A stretch of DNA of 64,000 nucleotides from Streptomyces caeruleatus (GCF_001514235.1 NZ_KQ948926.1:32330-96329), one strand, 5' to 3'. Positions 8,229 to 17,776 are shown, counted from the first letter of the stretch. A program made the numbers and translations. The notes: a model not told the origin generated them from the letters alone.

Positions 8229-8248
8229 GGGTGAACGGTACAACAGCT

Positions 8249-8266
8249 AGCTACTAAGCGGTAGCT
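8249..8266. promoter_or_regulatory. operator candidate AGCTAC-N6-GTAGCT
   Basis: Perfect 6-bp arms (8249-8254 and 8261-8266) with TAAGCG between, preceded by AGCTAGCT. It lies in the 133-bp divergent gap between the thioesterase and the esterase gene, close to the thioesterase start. The binding protein is unknown. Confidence 0.5.
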
Positions 8267-8361
8267 TTCCCGCTTTGGTCATGGACGAGATGTGAGCAAC
8301 TTTTCGGTAAGTGTCCCCGCCCGTCCGAAACCCGGAGACCCATCTCCCCCTCTATGAGGAC

Positions 8362-9606
8362 ATGAGTCTCACCGGGACCCCGTTCCTCTACACGCTGATC
8401 GCGCTGTGCGTCGTCGCCGTCGCGCTGCCGCTGGTCCTCTGGTCGCGGGTGCGCGGGCCCAAGGCCGTGCGGGCCGCCGCGCGGCTGCTGATGCTGGTGT
8501 TCGCCCAGGGCACCGCGGTCGCCCTGGTCTTCACGATGGTCAACAACTCCAACCAGCTGTACGACAACTGGGGCGACCTGCTCGGCACCAGCGACCATGT
8601 CCACGAGGCCGCCGACCTCGGCGCGAGCGGCACCGGCGGCATAGCGCTGGAGAAGCTGCCCAAGGTGCGGCAGGTCTTCAAACCGGCCAAGGGGCCGGGC
8701 ATGCGCTCGGCGGGCGGTGTGCTCGTCACCCAGCTCAGGGGCCAGGTCTCGGGGGTGGACGCCGAGGTCAACGTCTGGCTGCCGCCGCAGTACCGCGATC
8801 CCGCCTACCGCGATCACAAGTTCCCGGTCGTCGAGGTGCTGCCGGGCTACCCGGGCTCGTCGAAGGCCTGGTACGGGACCATGGACGCGCCCGAGCAGCT
8901 CGCTCCGCTGATGCGCAGCGGCCAGATCGAGCCGTTCATCATCGTCTCGCCGCGCACCACGCTGCTGCCGGGCAAGGACACCGGCTGCGCGAACATCCCG
9001 GGCAAGGTGAACGCCGACAGCTGGCTCAGCATCGACGTACCGAAGATGGTGACGGACAACTTCCGGGCCCAGGCGGCGCCGGACGGCTGGGCGGTCGCCG
9101 GGTACTCGGCGGGCGCGCACTGCGCGGCGAAGCTGGCGGTCGCCCACCCGGACCGCTACCGGGCCGCGGTGAGCATGTCCGGCTACAACGACCCGATCGC
9201 CGTGCCCCAGTCGCTGGCCGGCAAGTCGCCCGCGCTGCGGGCCGCGAACAACCCGTATGTGATCCTCAAGGAGTCCCGGGTCCCGCCGCGCGTCGCGCTC
9301 TACCTCTCGGGTCAGCCGAAGGACGGGTACGAGGCGGCCATGGCGATCCAGCGGGTCGCGAAGGCGCCGACGACCGTGCACGTGGTGTTCGTCCCGAAGA
9401 GCGCGGGCGGTCACACCATGGCGCTGTGGAAGCCGCAGGTGGTGCCGGCGTTCCGCTGGCTGACCGAGGTGATGGGGTCGCACCGGATCCGGACGGCGCC
9501 GGGCTCCGGCGGCACTACTCCTCTCGCACCGTCGACCGCCGGTTCCAGGCACGCGGAGCTCGCCAGTGGTAGCGCATCGCCAGCAGCCGCAGCACGAAGG
9601 CCGTGA
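8362..9606 (+). CDS. membrane-anchored putative esterase (PF00756-type)
   Basis: A 414-residue protein. Two hydrophobic segments, FLYTLIALCVVAVALPLVLW and LLMLVFAQGTAVALVF, anchor the N-terminus. A linker leads to an extracytoplasmic esterase-D-like alpha/beta hydrolase domain from about residue 110. Motifs are VNVWLPPQY, LPGYPGSSKAW, the nucleophile elbow GYSAGAH, and a late His in SAGGHTMALW. Relatives include mycolyl-transferase-like esterases that act on envelope esters. ATG at 8362 follows GAGG; an upstream ATG in frame lacks a ribosome site. The last 30 or so residues (after VMGSHRIRTAP) are low-complexity and are encoded opposite the 3' end of the next gene. Confidence 0.85.
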   Translation: MSLTGTPFLYTLIALCVVAVALPLVLWSRVRGPKAVRAAARLLMLVFAQGTAVALVFTMVNNSNQLYDNWGDLLGTSDHVHEAADLGASGTGGIALEKLPKVRQVFKPAKGPGMRSAGGVLVTQLRGQVSGVDAEVNVWLPPQYRDPAYRDHKFPVVEVLPGYPGSSKAWYGTMDAPEQLAPLMRSGQIEPFIIVSPRTTLLPGKDTGCANIPGKVNADSWLSIDVPKMVTDNFRAQAAPDGWAVAGYSAGAHCAAKLAVAHPDRYRAAVSMSGYNDPIAVPQSLAGKSPALRAANNPYVILKESRVPPRVALYLSGQPKDGYEAAMAIQRVAKAPTTVHVVFVPKSAGGHTMALWKPQVVPAFRWLTEVMGSHRIRTAPGSGGTTPLAPSTAGSRHAELASGSASPAAAARRP

Positions 9607-10171
9607 CGGCCGCGAGGGTGCTGGTGAGCGGGGTCAGGGCGTCGTAGTGGATGCACAGGACGGTCATCGTGGAGCCGACGATCGCCGGGACCGCGTACAG
9701 GTCGCGGTCCCAACGCAGCAGTGACGGCACCTCGTTGGCGAGGACGTCCCGCAGCACACCGCCGCCGACGGCCGTCGCGAGGCCGAGGGTGGCGGACGCG
9801 GTGAGGTTGAGGCCGTAGTCGTACGCCTTCGCCGTCCCGGCGACGCAGAACAGGCCGAGGCCCGCCGCGTCGAAGACGTTCACGCCGGTCTGGATGCGCT
9901 CCACGTGCGGGTGGAGGAAGATCACCAGCAGCGAGGCGAGCAGCGGGGTCAGGAAGTACCCCAGGTCCGTGAAGGCCGCCGGCGGTACGGCGCCGATGAC
10001 CACGTCCCGGAACAGTCCGCCGCCCAGAGCGGTGACCTCGGCGAGCACGGCGATGCCGAAGACGTCGAAGTTCTTGCGGACGGCCAGCAGGGCGCCGGAG
10101 ATGGCGAAGACGAAGATGCCGATCAGGTCGAGCGTGTGCTGGACGGACGGGCTGAACAATTGCTGGAGCAC
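9515..10171 (-). CDS. TRIC-family (UPF0126) cation channel protein
   Basis: A 218-residue integral membrane protein with two repeats of the UPF0126/TRIC fold. Each repeat has the glycine motif: AEVTALGGGLFRDVVIG in the first and ATAVGGGVLRDVLANEVP in the second. About seven membrane helices are visible, starting LDLIGIFVFAISGALLAVRK. Bacterial relatives form trimeric K+/Na+ channels. A GTG at 10171 is the likely start, since further upstream the frame runs into the terminator of the ABC importer operon. Its 3' end overlaps the convergent esterase gene by 92 bp. Confidence 0.88.
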   Translation of the reverse strand: MLQQLFSPSVQHTLDLIGIFVFAISGALLAVRKNFDVFGIAVLAEVTALGGGLFRDVVIGAVPPAAFTDLGYFLTPLLASLLVIFLHPHVERIQTGVNVFDAAGLGLFCVAGTAKAYDYGLNLTASATLGLATAVGGGVLRDVLANEVPSLLRWDRDLYAVPAIVGSTMTVLCIHYDALTPLTSTLAAVTAFVLRLLAMRYHWRAPRAWNRRSTVREE

Positions 10172-10193
10172 TCGTACATTCTTACGTAGCCAA

Positions 10194-10226
10194 AGGCCCC
10201 CACCTTGCAAAGGAAGGCGGGGGCCT
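10194..10226 (-). terminator. terminator of the oligopeptide importer operon
   Basis: AGGCCCCC (10194-10201) pairs with GGGGGCCT (10219-10226), with an inner CCTT/AAGG extension around a 7-base loop. It begins 9 bp after the last ATPase gene's stop and precedes the TRIC gene on the same strand. Confidence 0.8.
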
Positions 10227-10234
10227 GAAGCCGG

Positions 10235-11449
10235 TTACTGGCTTTCGTCCGTGGACGACTTGGCGGGTGTCTCCTCGGGCGCTTTCGCGGCCTTCCCGGC
10301 AGCCGCCGGCTTCCCCGGCTTCCCCGGCTTCCCCGACACCTCGTCCGGCACCAGCTCCGCGGCCTCCTTGGCCACGGACAGCAGCACCGTGTCCTGCGGC
10401 TGCTGGTCCGCGAAGTCCTCCGGGTGGTGGCAGGCCACCCGCTGCCCCGGACGCAGCTCCGCCAGCGGCGGCTCCGTCGTCCGGCAGACCTCGGTCGCCT
10501 TCCAGCACCGCGTGTGGAAGCGGCAGCCGCTCGGCGGCGCTATCGGCGAGGGCACGTCGCCGCGGAGCAGGATGCGCTCGCTCTTCTGCGTGCGCCGCTT
10601 GGGGTCCGGGATCGGCACCGCCGACATCAGGGCCTTGGTGTACGGGTGCATCGGCGACGCGTACAGCGAGTCCCGGTCGGCCAGCTCCACGATCTTGCCG
10701 AGGTACATCACCGCGATCCGGTCCGAGACATGGCGTACGACGGACAGGTCGTGCGCGATGATCACGTACGTCAGCCCGAGCTCGTCCTGGAGGTCGTCCA
10801 TCAGGTTGACGACCTGGGCCTGGATCGACACGTCGAGCGCGGAGACCGGCTCGTCGGCCACGACCATCCGGGGCTTGAGGGCCAGCGCGCGGGCGATGCC
10901 GATGCGCTGACGCTGACCGCCGGAGAACTCGTGCGGGTAGCGGTTGAAGTGCTCGGGGCTCAGGCCCACCAGTTCGAGGAGGCGCTGCACCTCCTTCTTG
11001 ACGCCGCCCTCGGGCTCGACGCCCTGGAGCCGGAACGGCGCCGAGACGATGCTGCCGATGGTGTGCCGGGGGTTCAGCGAGCCGTACGGGTCCTGGAAGA
11101 TCATCTGCACGTCGCGGCGCAGCGGGCGCATGCCGCCCACGCCCAGGTGCGTGATGTCCGTACCGTCGAACTCGATCCTGCCGCCGCTCGGCTCCAGCAG
11201 CCGGGTGATCAGCCGGCCCATGGTCGACTTGCCGCAGCCGGACTCGCCCACGACGCCGAGGGTCTCGCCCCGGCGCACCTCGAAGTCGATGCCGTCCACG
11301 GCCTTGACCGCCCCGACCTGCCGCTGGAGCAGGCCCTTCTTGATGGGGAAGTGCTTGACCAGGCCCTCGACCTTGAGCAGCGGTTTCTCGTCGTCGGCCG
11401 GCGCGGCTTTCACGGCCGCCGCCGCGGCCCCGGTCTCAGTCTCGCTCAC
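10235..11449 (-). CDS. oligopeptide ABC transporter ATP-binding protein (OppF/DppF type)
   Basis: A 404-residue ATPase subunit. Walker A is [11 protein letters not shown], signature [15 protein letters not shown], Walker [13 protein letters not shown], with the oligopeptide/dipeptide C-terminal extension (SGCRFHTRC, cysteine-containing) after the NBD. The GTG start at 11449 overlaps the stop of the preceding ATPase gene in a GTGA. The last 65 residues are a low-complexity tail with three KPG repeats and many Ala/Lys, absent from most family members. It pairs with the OppD-type subunit to drive peptide uptake. Confidence 0.93.
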   Translation of the reverse strand: MSETETGAAAAAVKAAPADDEKPLLKVEGLVKHFPIKKGLLQRQVGAVKAVDGIDFEVRRGETLGVVGESGCGKSTMGRLITRLLEPSGGRIEFDGTDITHLGVGGMRPLRRDVQMIFQDPYGSLNPRHTIGSIVSAPFRLQGVEPEGGVKKEVQRLLELVGLSPEHFNRYPHEFSGGQRQRIGIARALALKPRMVVADEPVSALDVSIQAQVVNLMDDLQDELGLTYVIIAHDLSVVRHVSDRIAVMYLGKIVELADRDSLYASPMHPYTKALMSAVPIPDPKRRTQKSERILLRGDVPSPIAPPSGCRFHTRCWKATEVCRTTEPPLAELRPGQRVACHHPEDFADQQPQDTVLLSVAKEAAELVPDEVSGKPGKPGKPAAAGKAAKAPEETPAKSSTDESQ

Positions 11450-12540
11450 AGCTTCGGCGCAATCTCTTCGGTCCAGATCCGGGTGCGGTCCTCCTGCGAC
11501 AGGTGGCAGGCGGTGAAGTGCCCGCCGCCGACCTCGTGCAGCTCGGGGCGCTCGGTGCGGGTGATCCCGCCCTTGGGGACGTCCGCGTAGGGGCAACGCG
11601 GGTTGAAGGCGCAGCCCGTGGGGACGTTGATGAGGCTCGGCGGCTGCCCCTTGACCGGGATGAGCCGGTCGGTCTGCGCACGGTCGATGCGCGGCATCGA
11701 GCCGAGCAGGCCCCAGGTGTAGGGGTGCGACGGCTCGTAGAAGATCTTGTCGACCGGGCCGCGCTCCACACAGCGTCCGCCGTACATCACGAGGATGTCG
11801 TCGGCGATCTCGGCGACCACGCCGAGGTCGTGCGTGATGATGACGACCGCGGAGCCGAACTCCTTCTGCAGATCCCGGATCAGGTCGAGGATCTGCGCCT
11901 GCACGGTCACGTCGAGCGCGGTGGTCGGCTCGTCCGCGATCAGCAGTTCGGGGTTGTTCACCAGCGCCATGGCGATCATCGCGCGCTGGCGCATACCGCC
12001 GGAGAACTCGTGCGGGTACATGTCCACGCGCTTGTTCGGCTCCGGTATGCCGACGCGGTCGAGGAGTTCGACGGCGCGACGGCGGGCGGTCTTCTTGTCG
12101 ACCTTGTTGTGGACCCGGTACGCCTCCACGATCTGGTTGCCGACCGTGTAGTACGGGTGCATGGCGGACAGCGGGTCCTGGAAGATCATCGCCATCTGCC
12201 GGCCGCGCATCCGGCGGACCTCGTCGGGGCTCGCCGAGACGAGCTCCTTGCCGTCGAGCCAGATCTCGCCGGACATCTGCACGTTCTTGCCGCGACTGCC
12301 CAGGCGGTGCAGGCCCATGACGGCCAGCGAGGTCACGGACTTGCCGGAGCCGGACTCGCCCACGATGCCGAGGGTCCTGCCCTTCTCCAGCTGGAAGGAG
12401 AGACCGTCCACGGACTTGACCAGGCCGTCGTCGGTCGGGAAGTGCACCTTGAGGTCGCGCACTTCGAGGAACGCCCTGGGCGGCTCTCCGGCACGTACGG
12501 GCTCGCCCACGGCGGCCCCGGTCTTGGACAGGTCGGTCAC
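11446..12540 (-). CDS. oligopeptide ABC transporter ATP-binding protein (OppD/DppD type)
   Basis: A 364-residue ATPase subunit with Walker [13 protein letters not shown], signature [15 protein letters not shown], Walker [14 protein letters not shown]-loop ITHDLGVV, and the cysteine-bearing C-terminal domain ([11 protein letters not shown]). A GTG at 12540 is the start. It overlaps the upstream permease stop as GTGA, so translation is coupled at both ends of this gene. Confidence 0.93.
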   Translation of the reverse strand: MTDLSKTGAAVGEPVRAGEPPRAFLEVRDLKVHFPTDDGLVKSVDGLSFQLEKGRTLGIVGESGSGKSVTSLAVMGLHRLGSRGKNVQMSGEIWLDGKELVSASPDEVRRMRGRQMAMIFQDPLSAMHPYYTVGNQIVEAYRVHNKVDKKTARRRAVELLDRVGIPEPNKRVDMYPHEFSGGMRQRAMIAMALVNNPELLIADEPTTALDVTVQAQILDLIRDLQKEFGSAVVIITHDLGVVAEIADDILVMYGGRCVERGPVDKIFYEPSHPYTWGLLGSMPRIDRAQTDRLIPVKGQPPSLINVPTGCAFNPRCPYADVPKGGITRTERPELHEVGGGHFTACHLSQEDRTRIWTEEIAPKL

Positions 12541-13544
12541 GAGAGCCTCACCCGCGGGTCGATCGTGGCGTACAACAGGTCCACCACCAGGTTCATGAAG
12601 ACGACGAAGAACGCCGCGAGCAGGGTCACCCCGAGGATCGGCGGCAGGTCGTTGGCGGTGATCGCCTGGACCGCGTACTCGCCGATGCCGTGCAGGGAGA
12701 ACACCGTCTCGGTGATGACGGCACCACCGAGCAGCAGGCCGATGTCCATGCCGAAGACCGTCACCAGCGGGGTCAACGCGGCCCGCAGACCGTGCCGGAC
12801 GACGACCTTCCGCTCCCGCAGACCCTTGGCCCGGGCGGTGCGGATGAAGTCCTCGCTCATGGTCTCCAGCATGCCCGAGCGGGTCAGCCGGGCGTAGATG
12901 GCCGAGTAGAGCAGGGCCAGCGAACACCACGGCAGGAACAGGGTGTTGGCCCACTGGGAGGGGTTCTCGGTGAAGGGGACGTAGGTTCTGCCGAAGATCT
13001 CCAGCTTGTAGCTGAACAACAGCAGGGCCAGCTGCCCGGTGAAGAACATGGGCAGGGAGACGCCCGCCAGGGCCACGCCCATGGCGGACCGGTCGAAGAA
13101 CGACCCCGGCTTGAGAGCGGAGACGACACCGGCCGCGATACCGCCGATCAGCCACAGCACGGCGGCGCCGACGGCCAGCGAGAGGGTGACCGGCAGCCGT
13201 TCGGTCAGCTGGGGCCAGACCTCGATGTGGTCCTTGAAGGAGTAGCCGAAGCAGGGTGCGTCACAGCGCACCGTGGTGGGGCCGAGGTCGTAGGTGGCGC
13301 CGGAGACGATCCCCTTGACGAAGTCCCAGTACTGGACGTACACCGGCTGGTCGAGGCCGAGGTTCGCCTTGACCGCCGCGATGTCCTCGGGGGTGGGGTT
13401 CTTGCCGATGTACTGCTGGGCCAGCTGGTCGGCGGTCTGCCCGGCGAGCTTCGGCAGGATGAAGAAGATGCCGAAGGTGACCGCGGTGACGACGAGCAGC
13501 AGGACCAGTGCCGCGATCGTCCGGCGGATGATGTACGAGATCAC
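12537..13544 (-). CDS. oligopeptide ABC transporter permease (OppB/DppB type)
   Basis: A 335-residue inner-membrane permease. It starts [19 protein letters not shown] and has about six membrane helices. The EAA loop contacting the ATPase is [21 protein letters not shown] long external loop after helix one holds two cysteines ([10 protein letters not shown]). GTG start at 13544. It is separated from the binding-protein gene by a strong hairpin. Confidence 0.93.
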   Translation of the reverse strand: MISYIIRRTIAALVLLLVVTAVTFGIFFILPKLAGQTADQLAQQYIGKNPTPEDIAAVKANLGLDQPVYVQYWDFVKGIVSGATYDLGPTTVRCDAPCFGYSFKDHIEVWPQLTERLPVTLSLAVGAAVLWLIGGIAAGVVSALKPGSFFDRSAMGVALAGVSLPMFFTGQLALLLFSYKLEIFGRTYVPFTENPSQWANTLFLPWCSLALLYSAIYARLTRSGMLETMSEDFIRTARAKGLRERKVVVRHGLRAALTPLVTVFGMDIGLLLGGAVITETVFSLHGIGEYAVQAITANDLPPILGVTLLAAFFVVFMNLVVDLLYATIDPRVRLS

Positions 13545-13557
13545 GAGGACCGGCGCC

Positions 13558-13590
13558 GGCGCCCGCGGCTGACTTCAGTCCGCGGGCGCC
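13558..13590 (-). terminator. intercistronic hairpin between binding-protein and permease genes
   Basis: GGCGCCCGCGG (13558-13568) pairs perfectly with CCGCGGGCGCC (13580-13590); the 11-base loop is CTGACTTCAGT. It lies in the 70-bp gap after the binding-protein stop. Such hairpins usually attenuate read-through or protect the upstream mRNA, giving more binding protein than membrane subunits. Confidence 0.8.
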
Positions 13591-13614
13591 AATGCCTTCA
13601 CCTGCCTTCCGGGG

Positions 13615-15366
13615 CTACTTCTCGGCGGTGCCGACGTTGAGGTAGTCGTACTGACCGCTGAAGGCGGACGTCGACACCAGGTTGGTGGCGTGCGGCGTGC
13701 GGTACAGCAGGACCTTGAAGTAGGTCAGCGGCACGATCGCGGCCTGCTCCATGATCTTCTGGTCGACCTGGGTGTACGCCTTGGTGCGGGCGGCCTCGTC
13801 GGTGTTGCCGATCGCGTCGTCCAGCAGCTTGTTGATCTCGGGGTTGTCCAGCTGGGACAGGTTGGAGTTGCCGGACTGGCTGATGGCCTTGCCGTGCGCG
13901 ATCTGCTGCAGGAAGCCGTAGCCGGTGGGCCAGTCGGCGCCCCACTGCATCATCATCAGGCCGATGTTGTTCTTCTTGTCGAAGTTGGGCACGCCCGCGT
14001 AGTCGGAGAAGTACTTGCCGGACGGGTACTGCTTGATGTCCGCGTCGATGCCGACCTTCTTCAGCGCGCCGACGATCGCGGTGGCCGCGTCGACCTCGCC
14101 CTGGCGGTCGGTGCGGGCCGAGATGGAGGTCTTGAAGCCGCCCTCCTTGCCGCAGGCCTTCAGGTGCTCCTTGGCCTTGGCGACGTCACCCTTGCTGCCC
14201 GGGGTGGCGTACTGGTCGGCCTTCTCGTAGCCCGAGACGTCGGTCGGCAGGACCGTGGTGGCGATGTCACCGCGGATCGGGCCGCCCATCGCGGTCTGCA
14301 CGGCGGTCTTGTCGATCGCGTACTCGACGGCCTTGCGGCACTCGACGTTGTTGAACGGCGCCAGCTTGGTGTTGATCGCCGCGTAGATGAGGCGACCGCC
14401 CAACGCGTTGTCCGTGTTGGCCATCTCCTCCTTCTTGCCCAGGACCTGCGCCTGCGTCTGCGCGTCGACACCCGTTCCCTGGATGTCGATCATCGTGTCC
14501 CCGGACATCACGTCCTTGTCGATCGTGGCCTTGTTGACCTTGAGGTTCACCACGATCTTGTCCGGGTACTGCTTGCGCAGCGGGTCCGTCTTGGCGTCCC
14601 ACTCGGGGTTGCGGACCAGGACGATCTGCTTGCCCTCGTCGTACTTCTGGAACTTGTACGAGCCGGAGGAGACGACCTTCTTGGTGTAGTCGACACCCGT
14701 GTCCTTGGCCCGCGGCACGGGGGCCGTCTGCGGGGCGCTGACGAGGTAGTCGAACTCGGCGAAGGCCTTGTTCAGGTGGAAGACGATCGTGTTGTCGTCC
14801 GGGGTCTCGATGGACGAGATGCCCTTTTCGCTCTTGTCCTTGTACGGGCCCTTGTAGTCGTCCGGGTTGTCCAGCAGGTTCTGGAAGTAGTTGGGGCCGA
14901 GGGAGAGCACGTCACGCGCGAAGTTCGAGCGCTCCACCGCGTACTTGACGTCCTTGGAGGTGACCGCGGTCCCGTCCTCGTACTTGACGCCCTGACGGAT
15001 CTTGTACGTCCAGGTCTTGCCGCCGTCGCTGGGCGTGCCCGCGCTTTCCGCGAGGTCCGGGACGAGCTCGTTGCCCGCCTCGCCCGGGGCGGGCTTGAAG
15101 GTCATCAGGGGACGCGCGTAGAGGCGGCTGAAGTTGTAGCCGTAGGCGTAGTACATGTTGCCCGGGTCCAGCGACTCGGGAGCGTCGGAGCTCGCGTAGG
15201 TGACCGTTCCGCCCTTGTGGGTGGAGGCGTTCACCACTCCCTTGGTCGCGGCGTTCGCGCCGGCGCCCTTGGGCGTGTCGGCGCCGTCGTCGGCCTTGCT
15301 GCAGCCCGCGAGAAGCAGGCCGGCGCTACTGGCGACCGCAATCGCGGCCATTGCTGACCTTCGCAT
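13615..15366 (-). CDS. oligopeptide-binding lipoprotein (SBP_bac_5)
   Basis: A 583-residue extracytoplasmic solute-binding protein. The signal ends in lipobox LLLAGCSKADD (Cys about residue 22), so it is membrane-tethered. SBP_bac_5 features include ESLDPGNMYYAYGYNF near the start and GLMMMQWGADWPTGYGFLQQ late in the protein. The long mature domain fits peptide-sized ligands. ATG at 15366 follows a good AAGGGGA site; an ATG upstream in frame is less likely. Uptake of peptides by this class can affect Streptomyces development, as with BldK; that role is not shown here. Confidence 0.93.
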   Translation of the reverse strand: MRRSAMAAIAVASSAGLLLAGCSKADDGADTPKGAGANAATKGVVNASTHKGGTVTYASSDAPESLDPGNMYYAYGYNFSRLYARPLMTFKPAPGEAGNELVPDLAESAGTPSDGGKTWTYKIRQGVKYEDGTAVTSKDVKYAVERSNFARDVLSLGPNYFQNLLDNPDDYKGPYKDKSEKGISSIETPDDNTIVFHLNKAFAEFDYLVSAPQTAPVPRAKDTGVDYTKKVVSSGSYKFQKYDEGKQIVLVRNPEWDAKTDPLRKQYPDKIVVNLKVNKATIDKDVMSGDTMIDIQGTGVDAQTQAQVLGKKEEMANTDNALGGRLIYAAINTKLAPFNNVECRKAVEYAIDKTAVQTAMGGPIRGDIATTVLPTDVSGYEKADQYATPGSKGDVAKAKEHLKACGKEGGFKTSISARTDRQGEVDAATAIVGALKKVGIDADIKQYPSGKYFSDYAGVPNFDKKNNIGLMMMQWGADWPTGYGFLQQIAHGKAISQSGNSNLSQLDNPEINKLLDDAIGNTDEAARTKAYTQVDQKIMEQAAIVPLTYFKVLLYRTPHATNLVSTSAFSGQYDYLNVGTAEK

Positions 15367-15442
15367 GATGGTCGGATTCCCCTTCGTAGGTGGACACTTG
15401 GGTGGGACGTCGGGCCGCATTCGGGTGTCGCGACCGCGGACG

Positions 15443-16441
15443 TCAGCGGCTGCGGGGGTCGAGTGCGTCCCTCAGGCCGTCACCGAGGAGGTTGAAGGCC
15501 AGCACCGTGATGAAGATCGCCAGGCCGGGGACGATCATGTACTGCGGGTCGACCTGGAAGAAGTCGACGGCCTCGTTGAGCATTCCGCCCCAGGAGGCCT
15601 GGGGCGGCTGGATACCCACCCCGAGGAAGCTCAGCGAGGCTTCGAAGAGGATGTTCGTCGGGATGAGCAGCGTCGAGTAGACGATGATCGGCGCGACGAG
15701 GTTGGGCAGCAGTTCCTTGAAGAGGATGTACGGGCCGCCGGCCCCCATCCCCCGGGAGGCGTCGACGAACTCCCGCTCGCGCAGGGCCAGGGTCTGGCCG
15801 CGCACGATGCGTCCCATGTAGGGCCAGTTGAAGAAGCCGATGACGAAGATCAGAACGGAGATGTGCAGGGGCAGCCCTTCGAGGCCGAAGGCACCGCCCT
15901 GGAGCGTCGCCGAGATGGCGATGGCGAAGAGGAGCAGCGGGAACGCGAGGAACGTGTCCATCAGGCGGCTGACGACGGTGTCGACCCGGCCGCCGTAGTA
16001 GCCGGCGACCAGGCCCATCACGGTGCCGATGACGACGGACAGCAGCGTCGCGCCGAAGGCGACGACCAGGGAGACCCAGGAGCCCTCCAGGATGCGCGCG
16101 AGGATGTCCCGTCCGAACTTCGGCTCGACGCCCAGCGGGTGGTCCCAGCTCATCCCGCCGAAGTCACCCTTGGGCAACGAGGTGTTGGGGTCGATCAGGT
16201 CCTGGTGGAAGGCGTTGGGGTCGAGCCCCAACAGCGCCTGGAGCGGACGGGACAGGGCCGCCACGAGGATGAGCAGCACGACAACGATGCCGCCGACGAC
16301 GGCTATTTTGTCCCGCTTGAAGCGTGTCCAGGCGATCTGCCCGAGTGACCGGCCCTCGATCCTGCGGGCCTCGACCCCCTTCAGCACGGCCTCCGGCTGG
16401 GCGTCGGCCTGCGATCCGGTGGTCTCGATCGGTGCCGTCAC
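15443..16441 (-). CDS. oligopeptide ABC transporter permease (OppC/DppC type)
   Basis: A 332-residue permease. A 45-residue cytoplasmic N-terminus precedes the first helix KIAVVGGIVVVLLILVA. The OppC N-terminal family motif (GQIAWTRFKRDK) and EAA loop (REFVDASRGMGAGGPYILF) are clear, ending LLGDGLRDALDPR. A GTG at 16441 is chosen as start. The frame is open far upstream into the next gene, but family homology begins here. It is the first gene of the operon, an unusual order: C permease, binding protein, B permease, two ATPases. Confidence 0.93.
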   Translation of the reverse strand: MTAPIETTGSQADAQPEAVLKGVEARRIEGRSLGQIAWTRFKRDKIAVVGGIVVVLLILVAALSRPLQALLGLDPNAFHQDLIDPNTSLPKGDFGGMSWDHPLGVEPKFGRDILARILEGSWVSLVVAFGATLLSVVIGTVMGLVAGYYGGRVDTVVSRLMDTFLAFPLLLFAIAISATLQGGAFGLEGLPLHISVLIFVIGFFNWPYMGRIVRGQTLALREREFVDASRGMGAGGPYILFKELLPNLVAPIIVYSTLLIPTNILFEASLSFLGVGIQPPQASWGGMLNEAVDFFQVDPQYMIVPGLAIFITVLAFNLLGDGLRDALDPRSR

Positions 16442-16803
16442 GGTGAGTCTGACCCCTCTCGGCCGACGGTCGTCGGCCCCCCTGGCTGCCGCTGTAGCGG
16501 TTGCTCGAACTCGCACACAGGGCCTATCGACCCGTGTCTTGCCGGGAGTCTTCAACGCTTTGGCGATCTGTTGCCAGAGTTGGCAAGGAAAGTATGCGCA
16601 ACCGTGATGCTGTCTGCGGGGTTCCGTTATCCGAACAGCGGGTAACGGCGGTCGGACGCGGGCCAGTTGGGGCGTATGAGGGCGGACCGGGACCTTCCGA
16701 TCGCATCTACGCGCGGAGATCCACCTGGGAAACGGAAGCCGCGGGCCCTTTGCGCCTACGACAGCCGGGTCGCCGACCGCTCGGTAGGTTAGCCCACGAA
16801 TGA
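16442..16803. promoter_or_regulatory. 362-bp gene-free leader of the importer operon with two inverted repeats
   Basis: No gene is seen. TTGCCA-GAGT-TGGCAA lies at 16571-16586. An imperfect 25-bp palindrome at 16624-16648 has arms CCGTTA(T)CCG and CGG(G)TAACGG. Both are AT-richer than their surroundings and lie 130-210 bp before the first permease start, so they are candidate operators or part of an RNA leader. No riboswitch class was recognised. Confidence 0.45.
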
Positions 16804-17604
16804 TCAGTAACGGCCCTGTGGCGGTGGGTAGCCGTACCCGGCCGCCGGGGACTGCACCGGCGCGGTGGCGTGGGCCTCGCGGTCGTAGAACGGGCGGGCG
16901 GTCGCACGCATCCACATCGCGACCGGGTCGTCCTCGTCCGACATCGCCACGGTCGAGACGGGCAGCCCGTCCGGGACCGCGCCGATCGACTGGAGCATCA
17001 TCGAGCGCACCGAGTCCACGGCGGGCGGGCTGGTGTCGTACACGTCGAGCCCGATGGCGAGATACGGCGCGCCGAGCGCCGGCTGCACCCAGGCGCGGCG
17101 CAGCGCGCGGACGGCGGGCGTGCGGTGGGCGTTCTGCGCGAGCAGGGCGTAGAACTGCGGGATCTCGATGCCGGGCTCCGACAGGCGCAGGGGGCCCGCG
17201 GGCTGGCGCTCCAGGCCGGTGGCGATGCGGCGCAGGTCGAGCCACGGGATGCCGACGCCGCCGCCCGGGGCATGCGGGTTCAGCCAGAGGCCGAAGTGGT
17301 CCGGGTAGAGGGTGCGGGCCACGTCGATACCGTCGACGACCTCGTAGGAGCGGTTCCAGCCGCTGGCCGACAGCTCCTGGGCGGAGGTGACGCACGGGGC
17401 GTAGCCGTGGCCCTCGACCTCCATGTTTCCGTACTGGGCGTCCGGGGAGCCGGCCTGGCCGTGCCAGAGCAGCATCCAGACCTGGCCGGTGTTCGGGGTG
17501 GCGAGGGCGCGGAGGAGCGCCTCGTAGGCGTCGTAACGCCCCGGCGTCACCTGGCGCAGCATGTGCTCGACCTGGCCGGTCGCCGCGGTGCCGCTCGCGC
17601 TCAC
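16804..17604 (-). CDS. SseB-family (enhanced serine sensitivity) protein
   Basis: A 266-residue cytoplasmic protein with the N-terminal SseB domain (about residues 10-130: QVWMLLWHGQAGSPDAQYGN, then GYAPCVTSAQELSASGW, PDHFGLWLNPHAPGGGVGIP). A C-terminal SseB_C-like region follows, ending ARPFYDREA and a short Gly/Tyr/Pro tail. SseB in E. coli was named for altered serine sensitivity; its mechanism is unknown. Start is a GTG at 17604 behind AAAAGG. It is adjacent to a second SseB-like gene and near the serine/glycine operon, which supports a link to serine metabolism. Confidence 0.85.
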   Translation of the reverse strand: MSASGTAATGQVEHMLRQVTPGRYDAYEALLRALATPNTGQVWMLLWHGQAGSPDAQYGNMEVEGHGYAPCVTSAQELSASGWNRSYEVVDGIDVARTLYPDHFGLWLNPHAPGGGVGIPWLDLRRIATGLERQPAGPLRLSEPGIEIPQFYALLAQNAHRTPAVRALRRAWVQPALGAPYLAIGLDVYDTSPPAVDSVRSMMLQSIGAVPDGLPVSTVAMSDEDDPVAMWMRATARPFYDREAHATAPVQSPAAGYGYPPPQGRY

Positions 17605-17699
17605 CTTTTACCGCCCTTTCGGGAAACGTGGTTTGGAGCCCAGCTTAGGCGCTCCGCTGGGGGAGCCGCTGAGAGCTCGGGACTTGATGTCGGTCGTAC

Positions 17700-17776
17700 G
17701 GTGCGGGTTGATTGTGGCTGGTCGCGCCCCGCGGCGGAGCCGCATATGTCACAGCCCCGCGCCCCCGAGGGGGCGC
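17700..17776 (-). repeat. Streptomyces interspersed repeat (GTGGCTGGTCGCG...CCCCGCGCCCC type), copy 1
   Basis: Contains GATTGTGGCTGGTCGCG, an insert with its own small hairpin (GCGGCGGAGCCGC), then CAGCCCCGCGCCCCCGAG. The same element, in the opposite orientation, appears inside two ABC exporter genes (45184 and 49598), and a variant lies at 37800. Here it is intergenic, between two SseB-like genes. Confidence 0.7.
17759..17776 (-). terminator. hairpin after the second SseB-like gene
   Basis: GCGCCCCC-GA-GGGGGCGC, a perfect 8-bp stem, 17 bp after the stop of the gene at 17793. It forms one end of the interspersed repeat, so the repeat may act as the terminator. Confidence 0.6.

Noticed and set aside
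8311..8361. Upstream extension of the esterase from an ATG-like start at 8311
   Set aside because: No ribosome site and polar sequence ahead of the membrane segment; the ATG at 8362 is better placed.
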